DNA of 64,000 bases from Acinetobacter sp. WCHA55 (GTDB taxonomy: Bacteria > Pseudomonadota > Gammaproteobacteria > Pseudomonadales > Moraxellaceae), in assembly GCF_002165305.2 (NCBI RefSeq), contig NZ_CP032286.1:2542001-2606000 (forward strand). Reading direction: 5' to 3'. The translations under genes and the position numbers were made by a program. The notes below the pieces were generated by a model, which made no database searches, was not told the origin of the DNA, and saw only the letters and a list, made by a program, of their open reading frames with translations. Shown here in pieces: positions 46,434 through 55,549 of the stretch (the first letter of the stretch is position 1; the number at the start of each line of letters is the position of its first letter).

Positions 46434-47890
46434 GCCTCGGATTAACCGCACTTGAGTTGGCAAGAATTCAATTTGCCTTTACTGTTTCCTTTCATATTAT
46501 TTTTCCTGCAACCTCTATTGGTTTAGCCTGCTTTCTTGCCATGCTGGAATGGAAGTGGTTGCGCACTCAAAATCCAATTTATAAAGACTTGTTTAAGTAC
46601 TGGATTAAAATTTTTGCTGTGGCATTTGCTATGGGGGTTGTTTCTGGCATTGTCATGGCCTACCAGTTTGGGACCAACTGGAGTGAATTTTCACGTATTG
46701 CAGGTAGCGTCACAGGGCCATTGCTCACTTATGAAGTCATGAGTGCCTTCTTTTTAGAGGCGGGTTTCTTGGGCATTATGCTATTTGGTTGGGGACGTGT
46801 CAGTCCCAAAGCCCACTTTTTTGCTACTTTAATGGTTGCCATTGGTACCTGTATTTCTATGTTCTGGATTTTATCCTCCAACAGTTGGATGCAGACACCT
46901 CAAGGCTTTGCCATCGAAAATGGCATTATTGTACCCACAGACTGGTGGGCAATCGTGTTTAACCCTTCCTTCCCTTATCGATTTGCCCATATGGCAGCAG
47001 CGGCCTTTCTTGTCTCATCCCTTTTGGTGGTTGGCACCGCAGCGTGGCATTTGCTGAAAGGCCGTCGTGATGAGTTGGTGAAAAAGTCTTTTTCCATGGG
47101 CTTATGGATGGTACTGGTCACGTCTTGCTTACAAGTTGTAATTGGGGACAACCACGGTTTAAATACCCTAAAACACCAACCTGCAAAATTAGCAGCCATT
47201 GAAGGCCATTGGGAAACCAATCATGATCATGGCATGCCTTTATTACTGTTTGCTTTACCAAATATGGAAACAGAATCAAATGATCTTGAGTTTGGTATTC
47301 CCAATCTGGGTAGTTTGATTCTGACGCACTCAGTTGATGGTCAAGTCACTGGTTTAAAGGACTTCGCGCCTGAAGACCGTCCGAATGCACTGATTGTGTT
47401 TTGGAGTTTTCGCGTCATGGTTGGCTTGGGCATGTTGATGGTTTTACTCTCATTAACAGCATTGTGGCTACGTAAAAAAGGGGCTTTATACGAAAGCAGT
47501 TGGTTTCATAAATTTTCCATCATTATGGGACCTACAGGATATATTGCGCTCCTAGCAGGTTGGGTCACCACAGAAGTTGGTCGCCAGCCATGGGTGGTGT
47601 ATGGCGTGATTCGGACTAAAGACGGTTTATCGCATACAGTCACCGCAGATCAAGTCGGCTTGAGCCTGATTATTTTTGTTCTGGTCTATACCATCGTCTT
47701 TGGCGCGGGAATTTACTACATGCTGCGCTTGATCAAATTAGGCCCTGCTTTTTCTACGCCTTTAGATGCCGTGCAAGATACTGGTCCGGGGCATTTTAAA
47801 ACCCCTTTACGTCCACTCAGTGCTGTTGAAGAATCTATCGATAACACTGATCCTTCTGCTCAAAATAGTAAGGAGAAACCACATGATTGA
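46430..47890 (+). CDS. cioA: bd-type quinol oxidase subunit I (CIO-like)
   Basis: Membrane quinol:oxygen oxidoreductase subunit I, 486 residues. The heme-ligand helix (ARIQFAFTVSFHIIFPATSIG), the GWGR turn (where E. coli CydA has a GRQPW-like loop elsewhere) and the quinol-site Lys/Glu in PAKLAAIEGHWET are intact, with TTEVGRQPW near the C-terminus. The loop after the quinol site is short, as in cyanide-insensitive (CioA) enzymes and unlike the long Q-loop of E. coli CydA. The ATG at 46430 is chosen because GGAGG lies five bases upstream. An in-frame ATG four codons earlier overlaps that site. Confidence 0.9.
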   Translation: MSLGLTALELARIQFAFTVSFHIIFPATSIGLACFLAMLEWKWLRTQNPIYKDLFKYWIKIFAVAFAMGVVSGIVMAYQFGTNWSEFSRIAGSVTGPLLTYEVMSAFFLEAGFLGIMLFGWGRVSPKAHFFATLMVAIGTCISMFWILSSNSWMQTPQGFAIENGIIVPTDWWAIVFNPSFPYRFAHMAAAAFLVSSLLVVGTAAWHLLKGRRDELVKKSFSMGLWMVLVTSCLQVVIGDNHGLNTLKHQPAKLAAIEGHWETNHDHGMPLLLFALPNMETESNDLEFGIPNLGSLILTHSVDGQVTGLKDFAPEDRPNALIVFWSFRVMVGLGMLMVLLSLTALWLRKKGALYESSWFHKFSIIMGPTGYIALLAGWVTTEVGRQPWVVYGVIRTKDGLSHTVTADQVGLSLIIFVLVYTIVFGAGIYYMLRLIKLGPAFSTPLDAVQDTGPGHFKTPLRPLSAVEESIDNTDPSAQNSKEKPHD

Positions 47891-48887
47891 TCTCGCTTTG
47901 GTTTGGGTCGGTATTATCGGACTCGGTGTGCTCATCTATGTGATTATGGATGGTTTCGACTTAGGCATTGGCATTCTGTTTCCCTTCATGAACGGAACAC
48001 AAGAACGTGATGTGATGATGAATACCGTCGCGCCCGTTTGGGACGGCAATGAAACATGGATGGTACTGGGTGGTGCTGGATTGTTCGCTGCATTTCCTTT
48101 GGTCTATTCAACCGTTCTATCGGCACTGTATTTACCCATTATCTTTATGGTGGTGGCCTTGATTTTCCGCGGTGTGGCGTTCGAATTCCGTTTCAAAGCC
48201 ACACGCACCAAATACCTCTGGGATCTCGCGTTTATCTGGGGCTCTATCTTATCGAGCTTTTTCCAAGGCGTGATTTTAGGAGCTTATATCCAAGGTATTC
48301 AGACCACTAATGGTATTTACAGCGGTGGCGGATGGGACTGGTTCACGCCATTTACATGCTTTACAGGCCTAGGCGTCGTGGTGATGTATGCCACTTTAGG
48401 TTGTGGTTGGCTCATTTGGAAAACCGAAAAAGAGATACAGCAACGAATGTATCATCTCATGCCTAGATTGATTATTGCTTTACTCATCATCTTCGGTACG
48501 GTGAGTTTATATACGCCACTGACTCATCCTGAAATTGCGCAGCGCTGGTTCTCTCTGCCGAATCTATACTATTTTAGTCCAGTGCCAATTTTAGTTTTAC
48601 TGTTTGTTGGCTTGATTTTATCTGCCTGCAAAAAACAGCATGAACTAAAACCGTTTATCTATACTTTGGCTTTAGTCTTTTTGGCTTTTACTGGCTTCGT
48701 CATCAGCTTATGGCCGTATATTATTCCGCCATCGGTCACGATTTGGCAGGCCGCCGCACCTGAGTCAAGTTTGAAGTTCACTTTGGTTGGAGCTGCAATT
48801 CTCATTCCGATCATCATTGCCTATACCTTCTTGTCCTATTGGGTGTTCCGTGACAAAGTACGTATAGGGGATCAGGGTTATCATTAA
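47883..48887 (+). CDS. cioB: bd-type quinol oxidase subunit II
   Basis: Subunit II, 334 residues, eight or nine predicted helices. The opening IDLALVWVGIIGLGVLIYVIMDGFDLGIGILFPF and PVWDGNETWMVLGGAGLFAAFP are diagnostic of CydB/CioB. The start at 47883 overlaps the end of cioA by eight bases and has AAGGAG upstream, so I reject a frame that begins 39 codons earlier inside cioA. It forms the heterodimer with subunit I in the inner membrane. Confidence 0.92.
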   Translation: MIDLALVWVGIIGLGVLIYVIMDGFDLGIGILFPFMNGTQERDVMMNTVAPVWDGNETWMVLGGAGLFAAFPLVYSTVLSALYLPIIFMVVALIFRGVAFEFRFKATRTKYLWDLAFIWGSILSSFFQGVILGAYIQGIQTTNGIYSGGGWDWFTPFTCFTGLGVVVMYATLGCGWLIWKTEKEIQQRMYHLMPRLIIALLIIFGTVSLYTPLTHPEIAQRWFSLPNLYYFSPVPILVLLFVGLILSACKKQHELKPFIYTLALVFLAFTGFVISLWPYIIPPSVTIWQAAAPESSLKFTLVGAAILIPIIIAYTFLSYWVFRDKVRIGDQGYH

Positions 48888-48901
48888 TTGAGGAGATAGA
48901 C

Positions 48902-49024
48902 ATGAAAAAATTTGTTGATCGACTCAGCCCACGATTATGGTTTATTTTATTGTGGTGCTTTGGCTTTATCTCTCTCGCACTGATTGCGGGTTTCTTTAAG
49001 CTGTTGCTGAGTTTTGCTTACTAA
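48902..49024 (+). CDS. DUF2474-like single-helix protein, probable third oxidase subunit
   Basis: A 40-residue protein, MKKFVDRLSPRLWFILLWCF..., with a single membrane helix (about 12-38) and a positively charged N-terminus. It has an excellent ribosome site (GAGGAGATAGAC before the ATG) and starts 14 bp after cioB. Small single-helix proteins (CydX, CydH, DUF2474) are standard companions of bd oxidases and stabilise the hemes. It is easy to miss by length filters. Confidence 0.85.
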   Translation: MKKFVDRLSPRLWFILLWCFGFISLALIAGFFKLLLSFAY

Positions 49025-49049
49025 AGCCAGCCAAGCATTTTTATAAATT

Positions 49050-49086
49050 AGGCACGGGACTTTCAATGCATGTCTTGTGCCTTTTA
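49050..49086 (+). terminator. Intrinsic terminator of the oxidase operon
   Basis: A 10-bp stem, GGCACGGGAC / GTCTTGTGCC (two G-U pairs), with a 10-base loop and a short TTTTAATT tail. It lies 26 bp after the small-subunit stop and close to the next gene's start. Confidence 0.7.
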
Positions 49087-49102
49087 ATTGCAGCGAACCC
49101 AT

Positions 49103-50509
49103 ATGTATAAATCAGAAAAACTTGCACTCAGCCTGAAACATTTGATTGAAAGTGGTTTTTGGAAAGCCAACGATAAACTGCCCTCACTACGTCAACAAGC
49201 TGAGACATCAGGTTTTAGCCTGATGACGGTGATGAATGCTTATCAAGAGCTTGAAGCGCAAGGGCTGATTTATTCCCAAGAAAAACTTGGTTACTTTGTG
49301 ACAGGTGATGCACGTTCAGACAGCAACTCCAATAGTGTCATTCTCAACGAAAAAATTGAAATCAACTCTAAAATTTTCAGATACTTAAAATCGATCCAAT
49401 CTGAACAAATGGTTCCCTTTGGCATCGCCTTCCCCAACAGCCAACTGCTCTACTCTGCCAAGCTGATGCAAACATTGGGACAACGTGCTAAACACCGTCT
49501 CAGTTATGAACAGATGCCAAGTTTACCCCCCGGGAACTTTGAACTGCGGAAACTGATTGCACAGCGCTACTGTATGCAAGGAATTCCAACAGATCCATCC
49601 GATATTGTGATTACCTCAGGTGGGTTGGATGCTTTAAATCTTTCTTTACAAGCTATGACCCAACCGGGTGACTATATTTTACTTCAAAAAACAATATTTT
49701 ATGGTGCTTGGCAAGCGGCTGAACATTTGGGTTTGAAAGTCATTAGTATTCCTGAACATGAAGAACACGGTATTGACCTTGAAGCTTTTAAAGATGCAAT
49801 TGAGCGTTATCCCATTAAAGTCTGTTTGCTGATGCTCAACAGTCACAACCCCATTGGTTTTACGGTCAGTGACGACATTAAATACCAACTGGCAAAGCTT
49901 CTGCATGAACGCGATATTTATTTAATTGAAGACGATGTTTATGAAGAGCTTTATTTTGATCATAAAAAGCCACTATCGATGAAATACTTTGATCAGAAAA
50001 ATTTGGTTTTACATTGCTCTTCTTTTTCAAAAACGTTAGGGGCGGGTTTTCGAATTGGTTGGGTCTATGCGGGTAAATTTTCGGAGCATATTCAACATTT
50101 ACAACTGATGAGCACACTTTCCGTCAACTCATTTATTCAAAATGCCTTGGTCGATTATTTATCACATCGCCACTATGAAAAGCACTTAAAAACTTTACGT
50201 AACACCTTAAAACGTCTAAAAAATCAGTATTACACTTATTTATCTGAACATTTGTCTGAAGATTATCAAATTCATTATTATCCATCGGGCTATTTTCTAT
50301 GGATTACCTTGCCCGAGCAGATCAATGGTAATTTGATTTATGAGCAGCTCTTAGAGAAAAATATCAGCATTGCACCCGGTTCATTATTTTATCAAACCGA
50401 CAATGTCCCACATCATATTCGGATCAATTGCTCATTTGAAATCAATGAGCGTATTCAAAAAGCCTTAGATGCATTGATTCAATGTATTTATCCAAAAGCC
50501 TTTGAATAA
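49103..50509 (+). CDS. MocR-type transcriptional regulator
   Basis: GntR winged helix (about 5-70: KLALSLKHLIESGFWKANDKLPSLRQQAETSGFSLMTVMNAYQELEAQGLI) fused to a fold-I aminotransferase domain with PLP lysine in CSSFSKTLGAGFRIGW (about residue 308) and NSHNPIGFTVSD. It resembles the PtsJ/YdcR branch of MocR regulators and not the GabR-like one encoded at 41.1 kb. The target is unknown. Neither the oxidase operon nor the convergent membrane-protein genes is a typical MocR target. No strong ribosome site is seen. The ATG at 49103 is preferred over the TTG at 49088. Confidence 0.8.
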   Translation: MYKSEKLALSLKHLIESGFWKANDKLPSLRQQAETSGFSLMTVMNAYQELEAQGLIYSQEKLGYFVTGDARSDSNSNSVILNEKIEINSKIFRYLKSIQSEQMVPFGIAFPNSQLLYSAKLMQTLGQRAKHRLSYEQMPSLPPGNFELRKLIAQRYCMQGIPTDPSDIVITSGGLDALNLSLQAMTQPGDYILLQKTIFYGAWQAAEHLGLKVISIPEHEEHGIDLEAFKDAIERYPIKVCLLMLNSHNPIGFTVSDDIKYQLAKLLHERDIYLIEDDVYEELYFDHKKPLSMKYFDQKNLVLHCSSFSKTLGAGFRIGWVYAGKFSEHIQHLQLMSTLSVNSFIQNALVDYLSHRHYEKHLKTLRNTLKRLKNQYYTYLSEHLSEDYQIHYYPSGYFLWITLPEQINGNLIYEQLLEKNISIAPGSLFYQTDNVPHHIRINCSFEINERIQKALDALIQCIYPKAFE

Positions 50510-50603
50510 AAATTGAATGGTTTAAATCCAGATGGGTTGAAGCCATCATTTTATTTGAAGCAACCCACTCCCATACTGCAAATATCACCCTCCCCGAGAT
50601 AAT

Positions 50604-50631
50604 ATGACATGATCAGATTTGATCATGTCAT
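50604..50631. terminator. Bidirectional hairpin between convergent genes
   Basis: Perfect 12-bp stem ATGACATGATCA / TGATCATGTCAT with a 4-base loop, followed on the plus strand by TTCTTCTC. It lies between the converging MocR and membrane-protein genes. Confidence 0.7.
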
Positions 50632-50641
50632 TCTTCTCAAG

Positions 50642-51568
50642 CTAGGTATAAGATTGCTTAACCCCTATATTTTGAAAATAGAGGCGATAGACATAAACAC
50701 AGCCGAGTGAAAAACTCGCCATCAGACAGGAGGCAACAGGTAAAGCCATCACGCTGTCTTGAGGAAACACAAAAACCAAAAATGGAAAGGCATATACCGC
50801 AGGAATGCGCATATCAAAGAGCTTGAGCAAAAGAAACATCAAAGGCATGTATATTAGGGTGAGTAGTATCCAATCGTAAATCCACAACTGCATAAGCACA
50901 GCAATGGAAATCGACAGGGTCAACACAGCAATCTGCTTAAGGCACATTTTCAACGAATACATCATCATATTTAATGATTCATACACGACCACTGTAATCG
51001 GTGGAATCAGTGCTATCGCTTCAACCTTAAAAATAGCGGCTAGTGCAAAACCGAGTAAAGTAATACTGGCATACACACCTATTTTTCGTCGATCAAAATT
51101 GCCTTTCCTCACTATGCCCTGATTCAGTTTAAAGAGCACAACACCCAACATTAAGATAAAACTGGTAGCAAAAATCGAAATCAAAAACGATAGTTCATAA
51201 GCTTGGGTCACAATCGGCAAGAAACCCGTGGCCAGTGCGGGCGGTAATATATAGTTAAACATCCGCATCACCAGCAACATGGTACATAGAACCAAAACCA
51301 GTTTGAGCAGATATGAAATCGGCATCAAATTAATACAGAACCCGATTACAGCAGTCAGACTCGGTAAAATAAAAATTTTATCTGGCTGATTCAGCCACTG
51401 TTTATCTCGATAAACCCACAATCCAACGGCCATCGCTACCATTTCAGGCAGAATGATTTCACGATCATTCAGTCCATAAGCAGCTACCACCATGAGCAAA
51501 ATAAAGAGAAAAGCCATAACATAGCTTTGAGAGCTTAACGTTGTCTTTGCCTGTGACATCGGATTCAT
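50642..51568 (-). CDS. Polytopic membrane protein, HPP-like
   Basis: A 308-residue inner-membrane protein with about ten hydrophobic helices. Two halves seem to repeat a pattern: REIILPEMVAMAVGLWVY...PPALATGFLPIV in the first and ITVVVYESLNMMM...IPAVYAFPFLVFVFP in the second. The PPALATGFLP stretch is reminiscent of HPP-family proteins, some of which transport nitrite, but the HPP tripeptide itself is not present. It is the last gene of the reductase-LrgA-LrgB operon, 20 bp after lrgB. Export or import of a small anion related to the reductase is a guess. AAGGA precedes the ATG. Confidence 0.55.
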   Translation of the reverse strand: MNPMSQAKTTLSSQSYVMAFLFILLMVVAAYGLNDREIILPEMVAMAVGLWVYRDKQWLNQPDKIFILPSLTAVIGFCINLMPISYLLKLVLVLCTMLLVMRMFNYILPPALATGFLPIVTQAYELSFLISIFATSFILMLGVVLFKLNQGIVRKGNFDRRKIGVYASITLLGFALAAIFKVEAIALIPPITVVVYESLNMMMYSLKMCLKQIAVLTLSISIAVLMQLWIYDWILLTLIYMPLMFLLLKLFDMRIPAVYAFPFLVFVFPQDSVMALPVASCLMASFSLGCVYVYRLYFQNIGVKQSYT

Positions 51569-51588
51569 CTAAGGTTCCTTATCTTGAT

Positions 51589-52299
51589 TTAAAACGCTAT
51601 AGCGCCAAGGATGTATCTCGTCAGTACGATCACGCTGGGAGCAAAAAGCACCATGATTATTCCTGAAATAATCATGGAAAGGCTGGCAATGACGCCTTCT
51701 AATTCATGGCGCTGTCTTGCCCGAGCAATACCCATAGCATGTGCAGCATTACCCAGTGCAGTACCCGAAGCAATTCTGTTCTTGCACCGCATCCATAACA
51801 ACAGAACATCTCCTAACAACATACCAACCAAACCTGTAATCACAGTAAAGAGTGGAATCAGGCTGATGGATCCCCCCACTTTTTCGGTGAGCACCAAAGC
51901 AAAAGGAATCGAAATGGAACGCGCCAACAAGCTATTTTTAACGATGTCATCAAAGTCCAATAGACTCGCCAAAAACCAACTGCTGAAAATACCCACCAAC
52001 ATGGCGAGGCTAGAACTGAACAGCAATACTTTAAAATGTTGCTGAATCATGCGGCGATAACGAAAAACAGGTATAGCAAAAGCCACCGTAATTGGACCAA
52101 GCATCGCCACCAAGTACTGGGTATAGTGGTAATAGTCTTGGAACTGGTGCTGAAATATTAGAATCAGTACGATGCTCAAGATGGGCACAACAATAATCGG
52201 GGACAAATAGATTTTTTGGGTTCGAACAAAGAGCCTCTTTGCCATGACATAGCACAGCACGGTCCAAGCCAAGTAAAAAACACCCCAAAACTCAGTCAT
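51589..52299 (-). CDS. LrgB/CidB-family membrane protein
   Basis: A 236-residue protein of the LrgB/YohK/CidB family with about six or seven helices. The family's C-terminal signature GTALGNAAHAMGIARARQ is clear. LrgAB/CidAB proteins were first described as holin/antiholin-like and have since been linked to export of small carboxylates (pyruvate, glycolate) in some organisms. It overlaps the LrgA-like gene by eight bases, as these pairs usually do, and is followed by a third membrane protein. Its place behind a sulfite/nitrite reductase is unusual. Confidence 0.85.
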   Translation of the reverse strand: MTEFWGVFYLAWTVLCYVMAKRLFVRTQKIYLSPIIVVPILSIVLILIFQHQFQDYYHYTQYLVAMLGPITVAFAIPVFRYRRMIQQHFKVLLFSSSLAMLVGIFSSWFLASLLDFDDIVKNSLLARSISIPFALVLTEKVGGSISLIPLFTVITGLVGMLLGDVLLLWMRCKNRIASGTALGNAAHAMGIARARQRHELEGVIASLSMIISGIIMVLFAPSVIVLTRYILGAIAF

Positions 52300-52714
52300 C
52301 TTGATTTTCCTGCATCGTCTGTTCTGGTTTTGAGTCGTCTTGCTTTAAGCACATAGCGACGGTATATACCGAAACCAACATGACCAAAGCGGTACTGATC
52401 AAAATCACCAGTAGAATTTTCCAACCACTGGCGATCAATAAATCCTGATACTGAATCACACCGACCACAGGCGGAATGAAAAATAGCAACAGTTCAGCCA
52501 GTAATAAATCTGCACCGCGTTCAATGTGGGCTAATTTCAACCACTTCATTTCGAGTAAGAACAACAGTAGAAAGAAGCCCAATACACCCGACGCAACAGG
52601 CAGATTCAACAGCTTTTGCAAGACATAAGCACCGCTCCAAACGGCCAAAATAGCCATGATTTGGTAGCTCGCGGTTTTTAGCGTCTTCAACTGAGTTTGG
52701 ACGTCCAACATCAT
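52292..52714 (-). CDS. LrgA/CidA-family membrane protein
   Basis: A 140-residue four-helix protein of the LrgA/YohJ/CidA family (LQKLLNLPVASGVLGFFLLLFLLEMKWLKLAHIERGADLLLAELLLFFIPPVVGVIQY). The C-terminal 20 residues are charged and cytoplasmic. Its ATG overlaps the stop of the reductase gene (ATGA, four bases) and its end overlaps LrgB by eight, so translation of reductase, LrgA and LrgB is coupled. Confidence 0.85.
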   Translation of the reverse strand: MMLDVQTQLKTLKTASYQIMAILAVWSGAYVLQKLLNLPVASGVLGFFLLLFLLEMKWLKLAHIERGADLLLAELLLFFIPPVVGVIQYQDLLIASGWKILLVILISTALVMLVSVYTVAMCLKQDDSKPEQTMQENQDD

Positions 52715-54363
52715 CCGATGTCCGCATAAGCCCGTTGTTTAAATGGCTGAATGGAGACACGTTTATAAGTTTCCAAAAAGGATTCTTGCTCCAAACGCAA
52801 ATCCAAATAAGTATTTAAAATTTCTTCGAGCACATCTGGAATAGCTTCTGCGGGAAATGAAGGGCCTAAAATATCACCAATGGATGCATCATGATCTGAG
52901 TTACCCCCTAAGCTAATTTGGTAATATTCAGTGCCTTTTTTATCGACACCCAAAATACCAATATTGCCAACATGGTGATGCCCACATGCATTCATACAGC
53001 CTGAAATATTTAAATCAACTTTACCTAAATGATATAAAGCATCCAAATCATCAAAACGGCGAGCAATCGCTTCATACACTGGAATAGATTTGGCATTTGC
53101 CAAAGAGCAAAAGTCGCCACCCGGACAGCAAATCATGTCGGTCAGGAAGCCAATATGTGCACGGGCCAAATTGCCACGATCCAAGACTTGCCACAGTGCA
53201 AACAAATCTTTTTGTCGCACATCCGTTAAGGCAATATTTTGCTCATGCGTGGTTCGGAGTTCACCAAAGGTATATTGGTCAGCCAAATCTGCAATTAAAC
53301 GCATTTCATCAGAAGTCATATCCCCCGGCGCCACACCTGCCCGTTTCAAGCTGATCGTAACAATGCGGTAGCCCGCGACTTTATGTGCATGGGTATTGAT
53401 ATTGAACCAGTGTTTAAACTTCGGATACTGCTGGAACAAAGCCTCAAAATCGTATTGTTCTAAAGCTTCATAGGTAAATGGCTGAAACACCGCATCCATT
53501 TTCGCCAAGACACTGGGCTGAACCTTGAGTAGTGTTTGAGTATGTGCAAACTCGGCTTCAACTTTTTCAGCAAAACCTGCTGGGGTCAGGGCTTTCACTA
53601 AAATTTTAATACGTGCTTTGTATTTATTATCACGGCGGCCATGCAGGTTATAGACACGCATGATGGCATCTAAATAAGCAATTAAATCTTCACGGGCTAA
53701 AAATGGCTTAATCACATGTCCCGCTAAAGGTGTACGTCCAAGCCCACCACCGACTTTAATTTGATAGCCCAACTCCCCTGCTTCATTTTCAACCACATAG
53801 ACGCCCACATCATGAAAGGTCGTAGCAGCACGGTCTTGCTCAGGGTGTGCACAAACCGCAATTTTAAATTTGCGCGGAAGGAATGAAAACTCAGGATGGA
53901 AGGTACTCCATTGGCGAATCAATTCGCAGGTCGGGCGCGGATCTGTGAGCTCCCCTTCAACGACACCTGCATATTGGTCTGTGGTGGTATTTCGAATACA
54001 GTTGCCACTGGTCTGAATAGAATGCATGTGTACCGTAGCAAGTTCCTGCAAAATATCAGGCACATCTTCAAGCTGCGGCCAATTCAGTTGAATATTTTGA
54101 CGCGTTGAAATATGTGCATAGCCACGATCATACTTCTGTGCAACCTCGGCCACCTTCCGCAGTTGTGCGGAGTTCATTAAGCCATAAGGCACTGCCAAAC
54201 GTAGCATGGGGGCATAACGCTGAACATATAAACCATTTTGTAAACGTAATGGGCGGTATTCTTCTTCGGTCAGTTTCCCCGCTAAATAACGCTGGGTTTG
54301 ATCACGAAATTGCGCGACACGTTCATTTAATAAATTTTGATCAAAGTCTGTATATAAAAACAT
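52711..54363 (-). CDS. Siroheme [4Fe-4S] sulfite (or nitrite) reductase
   Basis: Hemoprotein subunit of 550 residues with two copies of the nitrite/sulfite reductase half-domain. The cluster/siroheme cysteines are in CCPGGDFC (about 413-420) and SGCMNACGHHH (about 454-464). The siroheme-binding ISTRQNIQLNWPQ (86-98) and IKVGGGLGRTPLAG are also intact. The sequence is of the CysI/NirA-like type using ferredoxin or a flavoprotein partner, which is not encoded nearby. Sulfite reductase for cysteine synthesis is the usual role in Acinetobacter; nitrite cannot be excluded. It is the first gene of a four-gene overlapping operon with lrgA, lrgB and a polytopic protein. Confidence 0.88.
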   Translation of the reverse strand: MFLYTDFDQNLLNERVAQFRDQTQRYLAGKLTEEEYRPLRLQNGLYVQRYAPMLRLAVPYGLMNSAQLRKVAEVAQKYDRGYAHISTRQNIQLNWPQLEDVPDILQELATVHMHSIQTSGNCIRNTTTDQYAGVVEGELTDPRPTCELIRQWSTFHPEFSFLPRKFKIAVCAHPEQDRAATTFHDVGVYVVENEAGELGYQIKVGGGLGRTPLAGHVIKPFLAREDLIAYLDAIMRVYNLHGRRDNKYKARIKILVKALTPAGFAEKVEAEFAHTQTLLKVQPSVLAKMDAVFQPFTYEALEQYDFEALFQQYPKFKHWFNINTHAHKVAGYRIVTISLKRAGVAPGDMTSDEMRLIADLADQYTFGELRTTHEQNIALTDVRQKDLFALWQVLDRGNLARAHIGFLTDMICCPGGDFCSLANAKSIPVYEAIARRFDDLDALYHLGKVDLNISGCMNACGHHHVGNIGILGVDKKGTEYYQISLGGNSDHDASIGDILGPSFPAEAIPDVLEEILNTYLDLRLEQESFLETYKRVSIQPFKQRAYADIG

Positions 54364-54431
54364 CTGAGTGACCTATGTCTATGCATAAAGATGAAAAGGA
54401 GCAGTGTTCGAGGGCGTATCAAAACTATCAA

Positions 54432-55253
54432 TTAAGCTAAAAAAGTTGCCTGATTGCGTGACACGCCATGTTGCAGACAGGTCTGCATATACTCGGCATA
54501 GACCGATAACTTTTCATAAATATGCTCGGCGTAGAACATATCTTCGATCAATTGAGTCGCTTGCTGTAGGCTATAACTGCCGTAACTCAACAATAATTCT
54601 GCATTCAGCGTGGCAAATTTTTCACATAAAGCAATATACTGTTCATCTTTGTTTTTAAAGAATAATTTACGCATATTCCAGTCACGACTGTCGATAATGC
54701 TATCTTGTGGATGGATGCGAATATCGTAAATTTTTACTTTAAAAAACTGCTCAAGTTCCGCTATTTTTTGCGTATTGAGTGCCAGTGCAGTCACCAAGAA
54801 AATCTGTGAAACATCGGTTCGACAGAGTGCTTTGATCAATGAACTATAGAAAAAATCGACATCGTCTAAACTGGTATCACTTAAATCTAAATAAAGACTC
54901 AGTGCCTCAAGCACATCATCTATTTTTAAGTTTTGTCTTTGCTCAGCTTGATAGTAACGGTTGAGGATATTAAGAACAGATGGTGTGGCTGGGCTGTTAT
55001 AAATCACAGGGTGATTTAGATTCGCCAAGATAAAAGGTGCAAACAAAAACGCCGCGCTAGCTTGTTCTGCTTGAATAGCGGACTGCACAATATACTGAAC
55101 TTTTGAACTTGCAAAATCACGTAAAACTTTGGCACGTAGCAATGTTGCTTCTAAGTTTAGATATTGCTGAGCCAGCACATGCTGTAGTTTCTCTGAAAAT
55201 CCCTGTCCTTCAATCAGTTCAGACATTGTATTCAGTTGCTGTGTTACAAACAT
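54432..55253 (-). CDS. Uncharacterised 273-residue cytoplasmic protein
   Basis: I do not recognise this family. It has no signal peptide or membrane helix. It appears mostly alpha-helical, with leucine-rich and Gln/Ala-rich stretches (YLNLEATLLRAKVLRDFASSKV; VLEALSLYLDLSDTSLDDVDFF), an aromatic/charged middle (DSRDWNMRKLFFKNKDEQY) and only three cysteines. It is read in the same direction as the sulfite/nitrite reductase gene and ends 68 bp before it with no terminator in between, so co-transcription is likely. A helper in siroheme-enzyme assembly or a regulator is conceivable, but nothing in the sequence shows it. The 296 bp upstream (55254-55549) hold no further gene. Confidence 0.75.
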   Translation of the reverse strand: MFVTQQLNTMSELIEGQGFSEKLQHVLAQQYLNLEATLLRAKVLRDFASSKVQYIVQSAIQAEQASAAFLFAPFILANLNHPVIYNSPATPSVLNILNRYYQAEQRQNLKIDDVLEALSLYLDLSDTSLDDVDFFYSSLIKALCRTDVSQIFLVTALALNTQKIAELEQFFKVKIYDIRIHPQDSIIDSRDWNMRKLFFKNKDEQYIALCEKFATLNAELLLSYGSYSLQQATQLIEDMFYAEHIYEKLSVYAEYMQTCLQHGVSRNQATFLA

Positions 55254-55549
55254 TAGGCCACCATCAAGATTGTGATTCTTTCTTGAAACAAATTTTCATC
55301 CAATTTGATGGAAGTAAGTAGCTACAGTAAGGCTTGAAAAAAACTATAACAGCGTGCCACCTTCTCAAGTTTTATGGGTAAAAAAATCATCAAAATCGGA
55401 AAAATAAATTCGCTATATTAATAGAAGCTAATTCCATCATGGTGTTATTTTGAGCACATAAAATTCAGAAATAGCTCTTCTCTTTTTCTATTTCAAGCAA
55501 ACCTTTTAGCCATTTAATATAAGGTGGCATGTAGAAAGGAGAATAAAAG

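Noticed and set aside
47766..47882. N-terminal extension of the oxidase subunit II
   Set aside because: It lies inside the subunit I gene, is not membrane-like in the expected way, and the ATG at 47883 has an AAGGAG ribosome site and the canonical CydB start.
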